A stretch of DNA of 64,000 nt from Lentinus brumalis. Lineage: Eukaryota > Basidiomycota > Agaricomycetes > Polyporales > Polyporaceae. The notes under the pieces were generated by a model. It was not told the DNA's origin and did no database searches. It was given only the letters and a program-made list of their open reading frames with translations. The stretch lies in contig MARA01000054.1 of assembly GCA_001792895.1 (NCBI GenBank), forward strand, positions 153,483-217,482. Direction: 5' to 3'. This document shows, piece after piece, positions 44,988-55,915 of this stretch (position 1 is its first letter; the number at the start of each line of letters is the position of its first letter). A program made the translations under genes and the position numbers.

Positions 44988-45400
44988 GGTACCAGACCGC
45001 GAAGACCACGACGAGACGCGTCCCTGGACGCGTCTCGTCGCTCTCCTGACCCGCGCCCACTCCGGTGCTGCAAGAGCACGAAGACAAGCAGCGGGACGCG
45101 TCCGAAGACGCGTCTCGCTGCTCGCTCTCTCCACCCGCCCACCTCCGGTGCTGCAAGAGCACGAACACGGGCAGCGAGACGCGTCCAAAGACACGTCCCG
45201 CTGCTCGCTGTCTCCCGCCGACTCCCCGTGCTGCAAGAGCACGAAGATGGGCAGCGAGACGCGTCCAAAGACGCGTCTCGCTGCTCGCTATGGCCCGCCT
45301 CAACTTTGCGGTACCAGACCGCGAGAACCACGACGAGACGTGTCCAGGGACGCGTCTCGTCGCTCTCTCCACCCGTGATCCCCGGTGCTGTCAGAGCACG
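44988..45400. repeat. Hairpin-bearing tandem array (about 80-83-bp unit)
   Basis: Successive units start with CCGGTGCTGCAAGAGCACGA at about 45062, 45145, 45225 and 45384 (spacing 83, 80, then longer). Each unit carries a hairpin with GAGACGCGTC-type arms: 45009-45040 (15-bp perfect arms, 2-nt loop), 45087-45122 (one mismatch), about 45171-45205 (imperfect), 45251-45284 (15-bp perfect arms, 4-nt loop) and 45331-45362 (one mismatch). The outer two share a distinct flank (GTACCAGACCGCGA), so the array is bracketed by direct repeats. Confidence 0.85.
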
Positions 45401-45663
45401 AAAACGCGAGGACCAGGAGCGATCACTACACCAACATCGGTCAGCACGGCATGTCATACACGTTGCGCGTACCTGAGGGTGTAAGATGCACAGTGTAGTC
45501 GACCCGTAGTAGATCATAGTCGTTGCGCTTGGTAGCTTCCCTCGCGTTACATCAAGCACTCCTACCTACGTAGCCTAGCCACCTTCGCAATTCAATTTGT
45601 CTTCCCAGCATCAATCTGCTTGACCGTCAGCCTGACATTCCTACATACAAGGTCGACCACTCA

Positions 45664-46187
45664 CCAGCGTCGCCTGTGAGCTCAAAACTGCCCAACGTCC
45701 ACCCATATTTCTCGTGCAGAAGCCGCTTAATTCTGACTGAATATCAGCCACGCTTCATTGGACATGTAAGATCGGCGTACTCATCCTGTCGAGCAGCATC
45801 GATGTGGTTCCCGAGCTTGTCGTGAGTGACCTACAACGCCGACGTTGAGAGGAATGGCCGCAGTTCGAATCACAGAGCTCACGTTGAAGATATACACTGA
45901 GCCGCCGTTCATGTTTGCCGGAGGATCGAACCTTCCTCGCTTATCCCATCGAAACTTGAAGCCTGCCGCCTCCATCGCCTAGCCAATTTCAGCGGAGAAT
46001 GTCAAGCGTGGCGCAAGGACATACTTTGATCAATTCAACGTGAGTGATCTTCATATGGGGCTGGCCGGCGGCGTTGAAAAGGGAGTCGAACACCTGCTCG
46101 CAACAAGGTCAGCGGAAGGACGGGCAGCGTATAGTAAAACGAACCACACACCTCGTATTGTTTGCGCTTGAGAACGATTGGGTCCAT
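45664..46187 (-). CDS. Small spliced protein, weak HicA-like resemblance (3' end unresolved)
   Basis: Minus-strand exons read 'MDPIVLKRKQYE', 'VFDSLFNAAGQPHMKITHVE', 'AMEAAGFKFRWDKRGRFDPP' and, after one more intron, 'IKRLLHEKYGWTLGSFELTG'. The order (helix, 'GF.F....GR..F.PP' beta hairpin, C-terminal helix with 'YGW') weakly recalls HicA-like RNA-binding folds that occur as orphan domains in Agaricomycetes. No bacterial-type partner gene is visible and toxicity is not implied. The start codon is taken as the first ATG of the coding-like region; the last exon could not be closed. Confidence 0.4.
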
Positions 46188-46199
46188 GTTTGAAACACT

Positions 46200-47925
46200 G
46201 GCAGAGAGAGCGAGACTCGAAGTAGAAGCAGCTTTGGAGGAAGGACGATGCACTATCCTCCGAGGGCGACGTCCACTTCAAGAGCGAGGAAAGCACGCGC
46301 ACTTTCCCGCGCTATGGCGACGCCCGGACGCCAAAGCTTGCGAGCATGTTATATCCTATGTACGTACCTACAACTGCCATCACACTCGCCCTCTCGCAGC
46401 TTATACTACACTTTTGCTGCTTTTACTGCTTCGCGACCTATCGCCTTCTTCAACGTCGGTCCACATCGTCAATTGAGAGCTGTGAGAGGCAGATCAGTTG
46501 TGTCAAGGACGGTGCGGGTGTGCAGGATGGACTCACGGGCGATATTCAATGGTAAGTCGTGCTATGCTCGTCCGGTTCCTCTTCTCCCCTCTCTCCCTGC
46601 CCTCCGCCGCAACGGCGCATGTTCCTCCACCATCCATCCCCTGCCATATGAGTCTATCGTTCCCCATACACCCGCACCGTGCCAGCTCGAGGGACGGGAT
46701 GCTCCGCACGCACAAGCCCTACTTCCTACCGCCGTACGTACTCTGAGCCAACGCACACCCGGCCACACCTCTATTCGTTTCTTACCGTCCAACATCTGCC
46801 TCCCCCATGCAGCTCCCGCTCGTAAATGGCATGTGCTAGGACGACTTCCATCCTGTCTACATCGTCGCCGTGACTTAGTGGGGCATTGGTTGCACCACCT
46901 TGTGACGTCCTAGCCATCTCAGTACTTGCTCTCTTGTCAAACCAATCGAAGCAAAGGGGACGTACTTCGCGGGGGGATGCGCCAACCTCGACCTCCAAGT
47001 ACCGGTCTCGTACCATACCTTACAACTAGAGCCGAGGGCGTCGAGGCACCCGGCGCCCAAGTACGAGCTCGCAGACAGTGCCGCCGACGCTTCGGCAGAC
47101 TAGTCGCGAGGACGCACGAGCCCAGCGCCCGGAAGGTTTTGAGTTTTGTCGCGTGGGATGGCTGTGCTGGGTGACATGGTCGCGAGAGTGGCTGTGTTCT
47201 TCGGTCACACACACTGGATTGACACGTCAGCCAAAACCACGCACGTTAAGCATCACATTCAGCGTGTAGCTCACCTCAAACACTGACTAGCAGCCCTGGC
47301 ACTGCGGGATCACCATGGTTCATCATGATCAGTCGCCTCGCTATCAGCATGCGTGTCGTACTGCCAAATTTAAACTTCCACAAAGCACTTTTGCCTTGGG
47401 ACCCGACCCTGTACAATCATCCTATCGTCAGCAAACATATGCTGGGAGAGGACACGATACATTTCGAACTCTAAGACTGGGACCATTGTAAGAAGGGTTG
47501 CAGTGGAATATCATAAGTGGGACAAGTATGACCTTCTCAGCGAGATAACAAACAGGAGTTCATGGCGTGATAAATGACACCAGACTCGTATACGAAGCGT
47601 ACACCAGTCGCCTACATAACCACGCAACGCCAACCACGAACATGAGTAACAGACAAGTATAAAAATGTGTATCCCAGGCCAACATAGATAATCGGCCAAG
47701 GTATGAGCAGGAGGAGGCAGAGAGGAGGACAGGCAGTATATGTAGTTTGGGTTATTGAGGGAAATGCGGAGTGGAGAACCAGACATATGAGCGTAAGAGG
47801 TAGGCATGGTAGAGATGACGCATGGGGAGTGCGGGCAACGTGTATATGCGCGCCGATACATAGAGGAAGGAGAGAGACGAAGAAGCGAGAAAGTTATACA
47901 TACCACGCGAAGGCCGCGAAGTGCC
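46200..47925. other. Region without a resolved gene
   Basis: Several coding-like scraps occur, for example plus strand near 46.95-47.15 kb ('RGRTSRGDAPTSTSKYRSR', 'PTLRQTSREDARAQRPEGFE'), but no start, stop or family could be set. The rest (47.2-47.9 kb) is AT-richer intergenic DNA. Confidence 0.3.
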
Positions 47926-47928
47926 AGT

Positions 47929-50898
47929 CTATTCAGTTGCGCGACCCTTGCCCTTGCGGTCTTCATGAGGAGAGTACCGGGTATGGTCGACGTTGGTGCA
48001 GGGACCCATGGCCTGGAGGAGCATCTCCGGGAAGCCGACAGGGTTGTTGACAGTGGGAAGGCGAATGAGGACTGTGTGGTGCTCGGTGATGGAGACCGGA
48101 ATACGGTCGCAGGGCCGGCAAAACTTCCAGTCCATGCTGCTGCGGTTCCAGAGCCGGAATTCATTGATTCCCGTGGTGTCGAAGACGCGGCGGGTGATGA
48201 AGTACTGGTTGAGAACCAGTTCGTACGTCGCTTCGTCGAGCGTGATCATCTTGACGACAGGGGGCAGATCGACCTGAACGAGATGTCAGCGAGTATACAA
48301 AGTGTGGGGTCAGAACTGCTTACTCGGAACCAGATGACAATCTTGAGCAACCAGCGCGCACAGATGTGGAACTGGGGCATAGGGCCAGGCCGCAGATCGC
48401 GGAGGGAGGGGTGGACTTCGAAGCTCCAAACTCCAGGGAAGGGCGTATCTTCGCACACCTCAATGAGCCAGTCGCCCTCAGTCGACGCGGAGGCAGCGGA
48501 CTTCGCTGAAGGAGATGCCTGTTCCTTCTTCGCCTCCCTTGCGTTCGCCGAAGTGATGTCCCTTCGTCTTCGTCTTCGTCTTCGTCCTCGTCCTCGTCCT
48601 TGTCGCCCGCTGCACTCCCATCGTCGCGGCTCTCGTCGCCCTCGCTCTCGTCGCCATCGCCCTTGTCAGCAGGGCTGCGAGACTCCTCCTTCATGACGAC
48701 ATCGGGAAGCAGGCGCGGAAGGTTCAGTGGGTATTCAGCCTCCACCCATGAAGTTTGCGGGAGCGGGGGAGCTGGCTCTGCGTTCGTAACCACTCTGCCC
48801 TCCTGGATGTGATCAATGATCGTACGCATGATCATGATAGCCTGCTCGTTGATATCCGCGAGGGACGCAGGAGGCGGTCCGTCAAGGAAAGGAAGGGAGA
48901 GGGTGGCTGTGCGAGCGGACGTGCGAGGAGTAGAGATGTCGGCAGCTTGAGTAAGGGAGGGCGGAGCAGCAATCACATTCAGAAAGGCCCTCGGCTGAGT
49001 GGCAGGTGGGGTCGTCCCAGCGGTCTGTTCATTCTCCTTGTTGCTGTTGGTGGAGGCGAAGTCGCTGACGGTAGGGGAGACCACGGAGAGGCTGCCTGTA
49101 TCGTGCGCGCGAGTCGCCAGTTGGAGCAGCGAGGAGGCGGCGTCTTCGGATCGGGATGGTCCGGTGAACGCCAAGAGCGACTGTAGTGAGAAGACTGAGG
49201 TCCGGCGTGCTTGCGGGGCTTCTTCTGCGGCGGAGACTCGTCTTCGGACTCGCTCGAGATAGATATGATGCTTGGAGCACGGCCAGTGGTCTTCGACTTG
49301 ACAGGCGACTCCATGTCAGAGTCGCTCGAGAGGGAGATGACGCTGCCTGCACGAGGGCGAGGGCTCAACGCCGGAGCGTTGTTGTCGAGCGGAGTAGTAC
49401 CCGGCTCAATCTTCACGGCAACCTCATCATCTTTCTTAGCAGACATGGGAGAGGGCGAGCTCGGAGCAGGGGTGGACTGGCCCAAAGGACTGAAGGTCTG
49501 ACGGGTGTGTCAGCATAGCACGTTTACAAGACGACAGCTTGCATACCGGGAATGGCTGCGGGGTCCTCTGCGCCGGCGTGGAAGGTGTCTTTGGAAGATG
49601 TGCTTTGCCCTTAGAGTTTCCTTTCCCCTTGGCGTTCGCTTTGCCCTTGGCGTGCCCTCTACGCGTCCGTTTGCTCAACGTGGTCGGAGCGCTGGGGGCG
49701 ACGCCCATGAATCGCTGCGAGGTCTGTTAGAACCTATGGGATGAAAATGTGAAGGACACAAACCTTCGTGACCTGGGAGATGCATTCACGCCCCTCGTTG
49801 GTTTGGAAGATAGTAGGGGACTGGCGGAGAGTGAGCAAGATTTTCTGAACAAGTATGGCACATATTTACCGCGAGAAGAGCAGGGACCGAAGCGCAAACT
49901 TCTATCTTCTTCGAGGCCTGCGGTAATGATCAGCCACGCATTCTGGTTTCGAATAAAGGCACATACAGGAATGGCGTCTTGTTCTTGCATACTGCGAGCA
50001 AGAGCGGCGTCGCGAGCAATGTCGAGCGACGTCTTAGTGGGGGACTATGGTTGAGATAATGTTCGTTAGGATGCATATGGGAATAGCGAGACAACAAACA
50101 TACGTTGACTACGTTGTAGAACATATCTTTGTCCAGTCGTCCTCCCCGACGCCATGTTGATCTTGCGCTGGAGCTCGCGCGCAGCCTGCTCATCTCGGGC
50201 GATATCCGCGGGTGTCTGTCCAGACCGACTCTTCGTACGCGATGAGCTCTGGATCCCCACATAAGATTGCGTACCGGTGTGAGGGCGTGGGCACGTACCG
50301 CGCTCGAACTGGCTTCGACAAGGGACGGCGTGGCAGGCGATGGCACGGGAGAGAAGACAGTAGATCCGGCAGCGGACATGGCCGAGAACATGTTCTCGCC
50401 GAAGCCGAGTTACTGTGCGCGAGCTGCACGCTGTGTGTTAGATAGCTGACGAAACTCGCGGATATCCGCGCGAAGCACTGACCGGAGAAGCCTCGGCGTG
50501 GTCAGCCTGCAGCTCATCGCGCTTGGCCTCGATCATCTGGACGAACTTGTCGGTTGGAGGAGGTTGAGGGGGTAGTAGTGGAAGCTGCACTTGCGGCACT
50601 AGCGACACAGTCAGCGTTGTTCCACGCTATCAGCAGGGAAGAGATGTACAACACGTATGTGCCACCCAGCACGGCCCCGAAGGTAGACGGTACGGTCGAA
50701 CTGCTCGCCGATGTTGTGACACTTGAAGCAGCGGTGGCTGTGAAGGGTCCAGTGGTCGTACGGGAGGCGGGTGGCAGCGTCGTTGTCGCAGAGCGCTCGG
50801 AGGATGAGGGGATACTTAGACCGAGAGGTGCGGGGGGTGCTTGTGGCCTTACGAGGTCTAGAGGAGCGAGAGGTACGAGGAGTGCGCGTGCGGCCCAT
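47929..50898 (-). CDS. Large unrecognised protein with CxxC finger and acidic tracts
   Basis: ATG at 50898 follows a TATA-like ATAAATACC. The N-terminus 'MGRTRTPRTSRSSRPRKATS' is basic. A zinc-finger-like module is split by an intron: 'HSHRCFKCHNIGEQFDRTVY', then 'CRKCSFHYY'. Two short repeats follow, 'TPADIARDEQAARELQ' and 'TSLDIARDAALARSMQ'. Then come a Lys/Gly-rich stretch ('HAKGKANAKGKGNSKGKAH'), SIM-like acidic repeats ('VISLSSDSDMESP', 'IISISSESEDESP'), an Asp/Glu tract, and a globular C-terminus 'PGVWSFEVHPSLRDL' to 'VFDTTGINEFRLWNRSSMDW', ending 'GKGRATE'. Frame changes near 49.19 and 48.59 kb need an odd intron or an indel. Possibly nuclear. Family not recognised; one or two genes are possible. 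Confidence 0.5.
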
Positions 50899-50949
50899 GC
50901 GAATGAGAGGAGACGCGGATTCGCTGAGGGTTCAGTGGACGAGGTGGGG

Positions 50950-50970
50950 GTATTTATGGGAGGGAGGGAC
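50950..50970 (-). promoter_or_regulatory. TATA-like element of the CxxC-finger gene
   Basis: CATAAATACCCCC on the minus strand lies about 55-60 bp before the ATG at 50898, a usual fungal spacing. Confidence 0.45.
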
Positions 50971-51386
50971 TTCGGAGTTGTGCGGAGTTCGCAAAAATAT
51001 TGCATATATCCTGTCGGCAGCGTAGGTGTCGTCTGAATTGAATCGTGGTCGTCTGGATTGGGAACCAGGTCGGAGGCACCCTTGCCCGGCAGGTTGCATG
51101 GCGTTGAACCCATGAGGCCTAGCGTGCCGACATCTTGGGACATCCCAGGTTTTCCATGTACATCTAGATCGGTTGTCGTTCGCATGGTTCAGTTCGCTAC
51201 CCGGCAGCCCTATCGAGATTCTCTGCGGTGAAACGCTACATGGGTATCTAGTGCGAACGCGTACTCTATGATCGGTTACCTCTACGACCCTTTGCAGCGG
51301 GCGCAGTTCTCTTAGGCTCTAACACGGCCGGCAGTTCTGTGTCGTCTGGATCTGTCCGTCTCACCTTTTTCGCGGCGGAGAAGTCA

Positions 51387-52388
51387 CTAGAACTGCGGGT
51401 GAGTTCGTTCGCGTCGAGCAGCAATCAGATACACGTACGGGCTGACACCCTCCCAACGGGCCGTCGCGACACGCTTTCTCTTGCCCAGGGCCAGATCGGC
51501 CGTCACGGGGTCGTTCTCGTTCTGCACCCCAGCTTGAGGTTGCACAAGGGCTTTCGTCTTCTTCACCTTGCTGCTGGTCGCATCCAGGGCGGTTGGCGCT
51601 GCCTTCGTAGACTTTCTCCCACTAGAGGAGCGAACATCAGTGCTTGAACCGTCATCGTAGTCGAACGATCGCACCTTGTGCTTGCTTTACCTCCACGGCG
51701 CCCTCGACGTTTGCCGCCGCGCTCGCGAGGAGCAGCTTTCTTTCGCGGCTGGGGAGTCGTCAGCACGCGGGGCGGCGGTGCCCGAAAACTACCAGTGGTT
51801 CATCGGGAGGGGGGTGCGAGGCGGGCAGGGTGGAGAGCTGGTCGCTGAGGTCGTTTCTCTCCTTCTCAAGAACCTCGGGCAGCGCATCGACAGAGGTGCC
51901 GCGTGTATTCGCGGGAGAAGGCGTCGAGTGCCCCATCCCCGTGAGCAACGTTGACTCGGCCGCGGCCTGCAGCTCAGACGGAACACTCAGAGCCGATTGC
52001 GAAGTTGTTCGAACTGGCGTCGCGGGGGTACCATGATGGGTCGGCGAGCGCGGAAGTGGACTAGTGCGACTCGGAGTGGAGGCGAGGCTCATCGTGACCG
52101 AGTTGAAGTTGAGACCGGAGATGCGACCTGAGTGAGTTCAACAGGGTCGCGCTGGAGACCTGCGGGAGAGAGTGAAAGACTGGACTTGGCGGCGAAGGTT
52201 GGGCAGCTTTGAGATATGAGCGAGCTGCTGAGTGCTTAGATGATGCGTAACTTACGATCGTAGATATCGCGGATAAAGTCGTCGAACGTGCACAAGAGGC
52301 GGTCAACCGACCAGCCAAGCCTCTTGCACAGGTAGTCTTCGAAAGTTAAATGATCGGCGGTGAAGGCGGTGCTCGTGCTGTCGACCAT
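51387..52388 (-). CDS. Unrecognised protein with AT-hook-like basic stretch
   Basis: Exons read 'STAFTADHLTFEDYLCKRLG', 'WSVDRLLCTFDDFIRDIYD', then 'ISGLNFNSVTMSLASTPSRT', a Ser/Pro/Thr-rich region, 'RKKAAPRERGGKRRGRRGG' (basic, AT-hook-like) and 'LALGKRKRVATARWEGVSP'. The first exon looks like a small helical domain seen at the N-terminus of many unannotated agaricomycete proteins. The ATG at 52388 overlaps a stop of the upstream frame (TGATG). A strong GTAAGT...GACAG intron across that point also allows fusion with the preceding model. Probably a nuclear protein of unknown role. Confidence 0.4.
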
Positions 52389-52598
52389 CAGCAGGTCATT
52401 CGACGCATGCGCAAGTCCAACTTACTGCTCGAATACAATCCTCTGCTGCTCGTCCACCCCTCCAATCGGAACCATCCAACCCATCCAGTAGCCTGCGCGA
52501 CGGACACTGTGACTTCTGGAACAACGAGATCATGATCTGTAGTTTGCTGTGGAGGACAACATGAGACACGATTACGCATATCATACATCGTTCCGTAC

Positions 52599-53279
52599 TC
52601 ACTCTTCTCTAGACACTGAGGGGCAAACCGCCAGGTTGTGCACAGCATGCTCGAGCTGTTTCGCGACGCGAGCGAACTGCTCGCGGTCTTGAACGGCAGC
52701 AGACGCACGCGGACTCGACGCTTCGAAAACGTCGGCTGCCCGAGCGGGCGACGAAAGGACCAACGGAGTCAAGGTGGTATTGGTACAGGCCAAGCCGGTG
52801 GAAGCGGAGGCTGACGCCGGGTTGGCAGACGCAGTCGAAGTGCCGGTGTGGTCCTCCTCCTTCTTCTTCTTCTTCGGGTTCGCCGTCTCCGTGCGAGGAG
52901 TGCGGTTAGGACTGAGACCCTTGAGGAAGGAGCCAATACGCTGGGGATGGGAGATGTTAGAGGCGGACGGGATGCGGACTGCATACCGACTACTCACCAA
53001 ACGCGCTCTGTCCAGGCGGCGGTCTCGGTCTGCATGAGTCTCCTCGGGAAAGAGCGTCAACGTCTTCGCATGGGGCTGAAGCATCCGCCGTTGCTCTAGC
53101 TCTGCTTCCGTCTCCGCAGGGAAACACTCTGAAAACGCGTCCTTGTACTTGCGCGTCCAATAGTTGCAACAGTCGAGCCACCACGGTCGTTTGTTGAGTT
53201 GGTCGCTCGGGACAGCAGCTGACGCCCTTCGTCTGTATTGGAGATTGCCACCAAGAGGGTGTACTCCTGCAGACGCCAT
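52599..53279 (-). CDS. Unrecognised basic/Ser-rich protein (may continue into next model)
   Basis: ATG at 53279 opens 'MASAGVHPLGGNLQYRRRAS', 'RPWWLDCCNYWTRKYKDAFS', 'CFPAETEAELEQRRMLQPHA', then a basic Lys tract ('ETANPKKKKKEEDHTGTSTA') and a Ser/Ala-rich region with 'QFARVAKQLEHAVHNL'. A donor GTGAGT follows near 52605. The Trp/Cys-rich stretch suggests one small folded module. No family recognised. It may be the 5' part of the 51.4-52.4 kb gene. Confidence 0.4.
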   Translation of the reverse strand: MASAGVHPLGGNLQYRRRASAAVPSDQLNKRPWWLDCCNYWTRKYKDAFSECFPAETEAELEQRRMLQPHAKTLTLFPEETHADRDRRLDRARLVSSRYAVRIPSASNISHPQRIGSFLKGLSPNRTPRTETANPKKKKKEEDHTGTSTASANPASASASTGLACTNTTLTPLVLSSPARAADVFEASSPRASAAVQDREQFARVAKQLEHAVHNLAVCPSVSREE

Positions 53280-53585
53280 GTTCGCGGAGCCATAGCGAGG
53301 GAGCAAACGGGGCGTGGCGACAACGGTGGGTCCGAGTCAGGACGCGGTTCTTAGACAAGATGAGGCGCGACGAAACGTGTCAAGGCGTGTGCAGGACTTC
53401 AAGGATTTCGGGGCCTCCAGGCAGTAACTGAATTGGTCAGTCGCGCCATCGGGAACAGACGAAAATGATCTCCGATCGTATGGGGGAAGAGAACTTCCAA
53501 GAAGAATGAGTAACGCTTGCAGAAGAAGCGAGATGGTTAATGTACACTACAAGATACATGATGGTGGAACAACAGGGTCCCTGGT

Positions 53586-55915
53586 CTAGTTTGGGATACA
53601 ACCGCCATCGGCAACGGTTCCTGCAGATGGAGGAGGACGCACCGGGGCAACGGGAAGCCGACCAAAGCGGGAGATGAAACACGAAACGTAGAAGTCGACG
53701 GCGCCCTGGTAGATTCGTGCGTACTCTTGTGCCCCACAGGTGCGCACCTTGGCTTCGCCACCTTGCAAAGTTGGCGGAAATCCAGGCCAGCTCGCGAGTA
53801 TCTCGACGAATGCAGCCAGATAAGTGCGACAAGACTCCCACTCCGCCTCACCAGGTCCTTGCCAGCAGTCAAGGCGCGGACCATCTGCCAGTGGCACGAC
53901 GTCCAATCCAGACGTCCCTGAGCCCCAAACCCGCGACACGGCCGACTCCCGGATCCATCGCTCCAGTTGAGGCAAGTCATGCGACCCAACCATAAGTGCG
54001 TCCAGCGCGAGGACCTCACAACGCCAATTTGTCTCGCAAGCCTCCCACACGACGCGTTGACGGATGTTCATGTCCTTGGCCGCCATGTCGCTGGTGACAA
54101 CAGTTTCTCCGAGCTCGGCCCGAACATCCGCGTGATATGACGGGAGCGTATTCAGCTTCCCAAAAAGGCGACGGATGTTGCTGCGCAGGGAATGGCGCGT
54201 CGCTTCACGAGGCGCAACACTGGCGGAGGCTGGACCTGTCTCATGGACATTGTAGTCGCCCCACAGCGCGTCGCGCCACTCGGCGATAGTCAGAGGGCGG
54301 CCGTTGATAGTCTGATCGAATAGGCGCATGCGACAAAACGTCTGGATCGAGATCCAGTGATGCAGATATCGTCCGGTCTTGGGATCGGGGGATATCCCCG
54401 GAGACTGTCGAGCATCCATGGCGGTGCGAAGTAGTACTTCACAGAGGTGCGTGGTTGGGGCAGAGGACTGACTTGCTGGAGAGCGCGCGACCAGACGGCG
54501 TATTCTTGAACGTGCTCGATTGCGTACCACTGCCGGGCAGGAATGAGGTTCTGTGGCGGAGGAGGCGCGGCTGCACGCCGGTGAGGGCCTTCTTCTTGGC
54601 TCGCGCCCTCGCGCGCCGGGACGGCTGGGTCGGAGTGGAAGTCTGGGAGGAGGTAGTCGCCACCGGCTGCGCAGGCAAGCCATGTCCGATCGTCCTCGCT
54701 TCACGATCGCCCTGAAGGAAGAACACTGGCGCGGCCGGGCCTAGGGAAGAGCTGCCCTCGCTCACAAACATGGCGCCCTCACGGAGGCGTTTGGTCGGCG
54801 GACCTTCGTCGTCGCCGTCTTCTAGCAGTCGAGGCAACTGCGAGATGCAAAGTTGCCTCCGAACCACAGCATCCATAGCCCGACGCCACTCCCCTGGCAT
54901 GTTCAGTGCGCCGGAGAGATCCCTCTTGGCCAGGACGAGCCGAGGATAGGAAGGGACTTGGGAGAAATCGCCAGGCAAGGTCCTTGGTTCCACCACTTCG
55001 TACACAACCAGCTCGTAGGAGATTTCCTGCTGCAACCAGACAGGAATTCCAGCGTAGTGCAACCTCCACGCTTCGCTCTGGTCAGGTGTGTGCGCACCGA
55101 GCATGTCCCATGGTCGCGTCCGATAGTCCTCGCCGTTCTTCACGACGTCGCGCACATCTCGAATCCAGTTCAAGAGGCCCCAGAACTCCAAGACGAGCCG
55201 CTGCACATGCGCGGCAAGCGAGATGATGATTGTTGGTGCAGCGGGTGAACCACGCAGCCGATCGAGCGTATGGCGCACGCAAAGCATGAGGAAGCGAGCT
55301 GTCCTTTGGCACTCGGGCGGAACCTCCTCAATCAGGTCATATTCAGCGAATGCCGCCCGCGCGGCGGCGTCGAGCTGAGCCGCAAGGTCGGGTTTCAGTC
55401 TGCCGACGCCAGGGACGCCGCACTCGGCGAGCTTCCAGTCGGATACGAGGAAGGTTCGCCACAGGATAGCAGCAGGACCTCTCCAGTCGCGGCCAGGCTG
55501 ACGAGGAATGCAGACCAGGTGGATGTCGTCGCGGCTGAACTGCTGGGGCCAGCGTGAATATTCATGGTATCCCCATCGTCCATCGGCGAATGTCGTTATC
55601 TCGCTGTGCGCGACGGCGAACTTGGGCACATAGTCGGCATTGGGTGTCGTGAATGTGGATTTCGCACTGAACCCAGGAGCAGCGACGATGCCGTGGGTGG
55701 TATGTACGCTTCCCAGTTGCGCTATGAAAAGGTCAGCGCAGAGAAAACTTCACAAAAATCAGCAGCTGCTCACGATTGCCAGTCTTGGTCTTCTGGAGCG
55801 TGGGCGGCTCGGCAGGCGGCCCGGTCTCATCGCCTACAGGAGACGGAGAGCGAGAAGATGGAGGAACAGAGGGTTCAGATTCTTCGCGAGGGGACACGGT
55901 AGCGGGCGTAGACAT
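53586..55915 (-). CDS. Long hypothetical protein of agaricomycete type
   Basis: Three-exon model. Exon 1 from ATG 55915 ('MSTPATVSPREESEPSVPPS') ends at GTGAGC inside 'KTGN'. Exon 2 has 'PKFAVAHSEITTFADGRW', 'DIHLVCIPRQPGRDWRGPAA', 'LILEFWGLLNWIRDVRDV'-like helices and a low-complexity basic end ('SRRARARAKKKALTG'). Exon 3 continues in another frame after an acceptor near 54412: 'GRYLHHWISIQTFCRMRLFD', 'NGRPLTIAEWRDALWGDYN', 'FYVSCFISRFGRLPVAPVRP', ending 'TVADGGCIPN'. About 680 residues. The long conserved-looking frames with few low-complexity segments argue for a real protein, but no family or active site is recognised. It lies upstream of, and divergent from, the KDZ gene. Confidence 0.6.

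Noticed and set aside
44988..45400. rho-independent-terminator-like or tRNA-like structures
   Set aside because: The hairpins are tandem, lack U-tracts and lack tRNA consensus boxes. The genome is eukaryotic.
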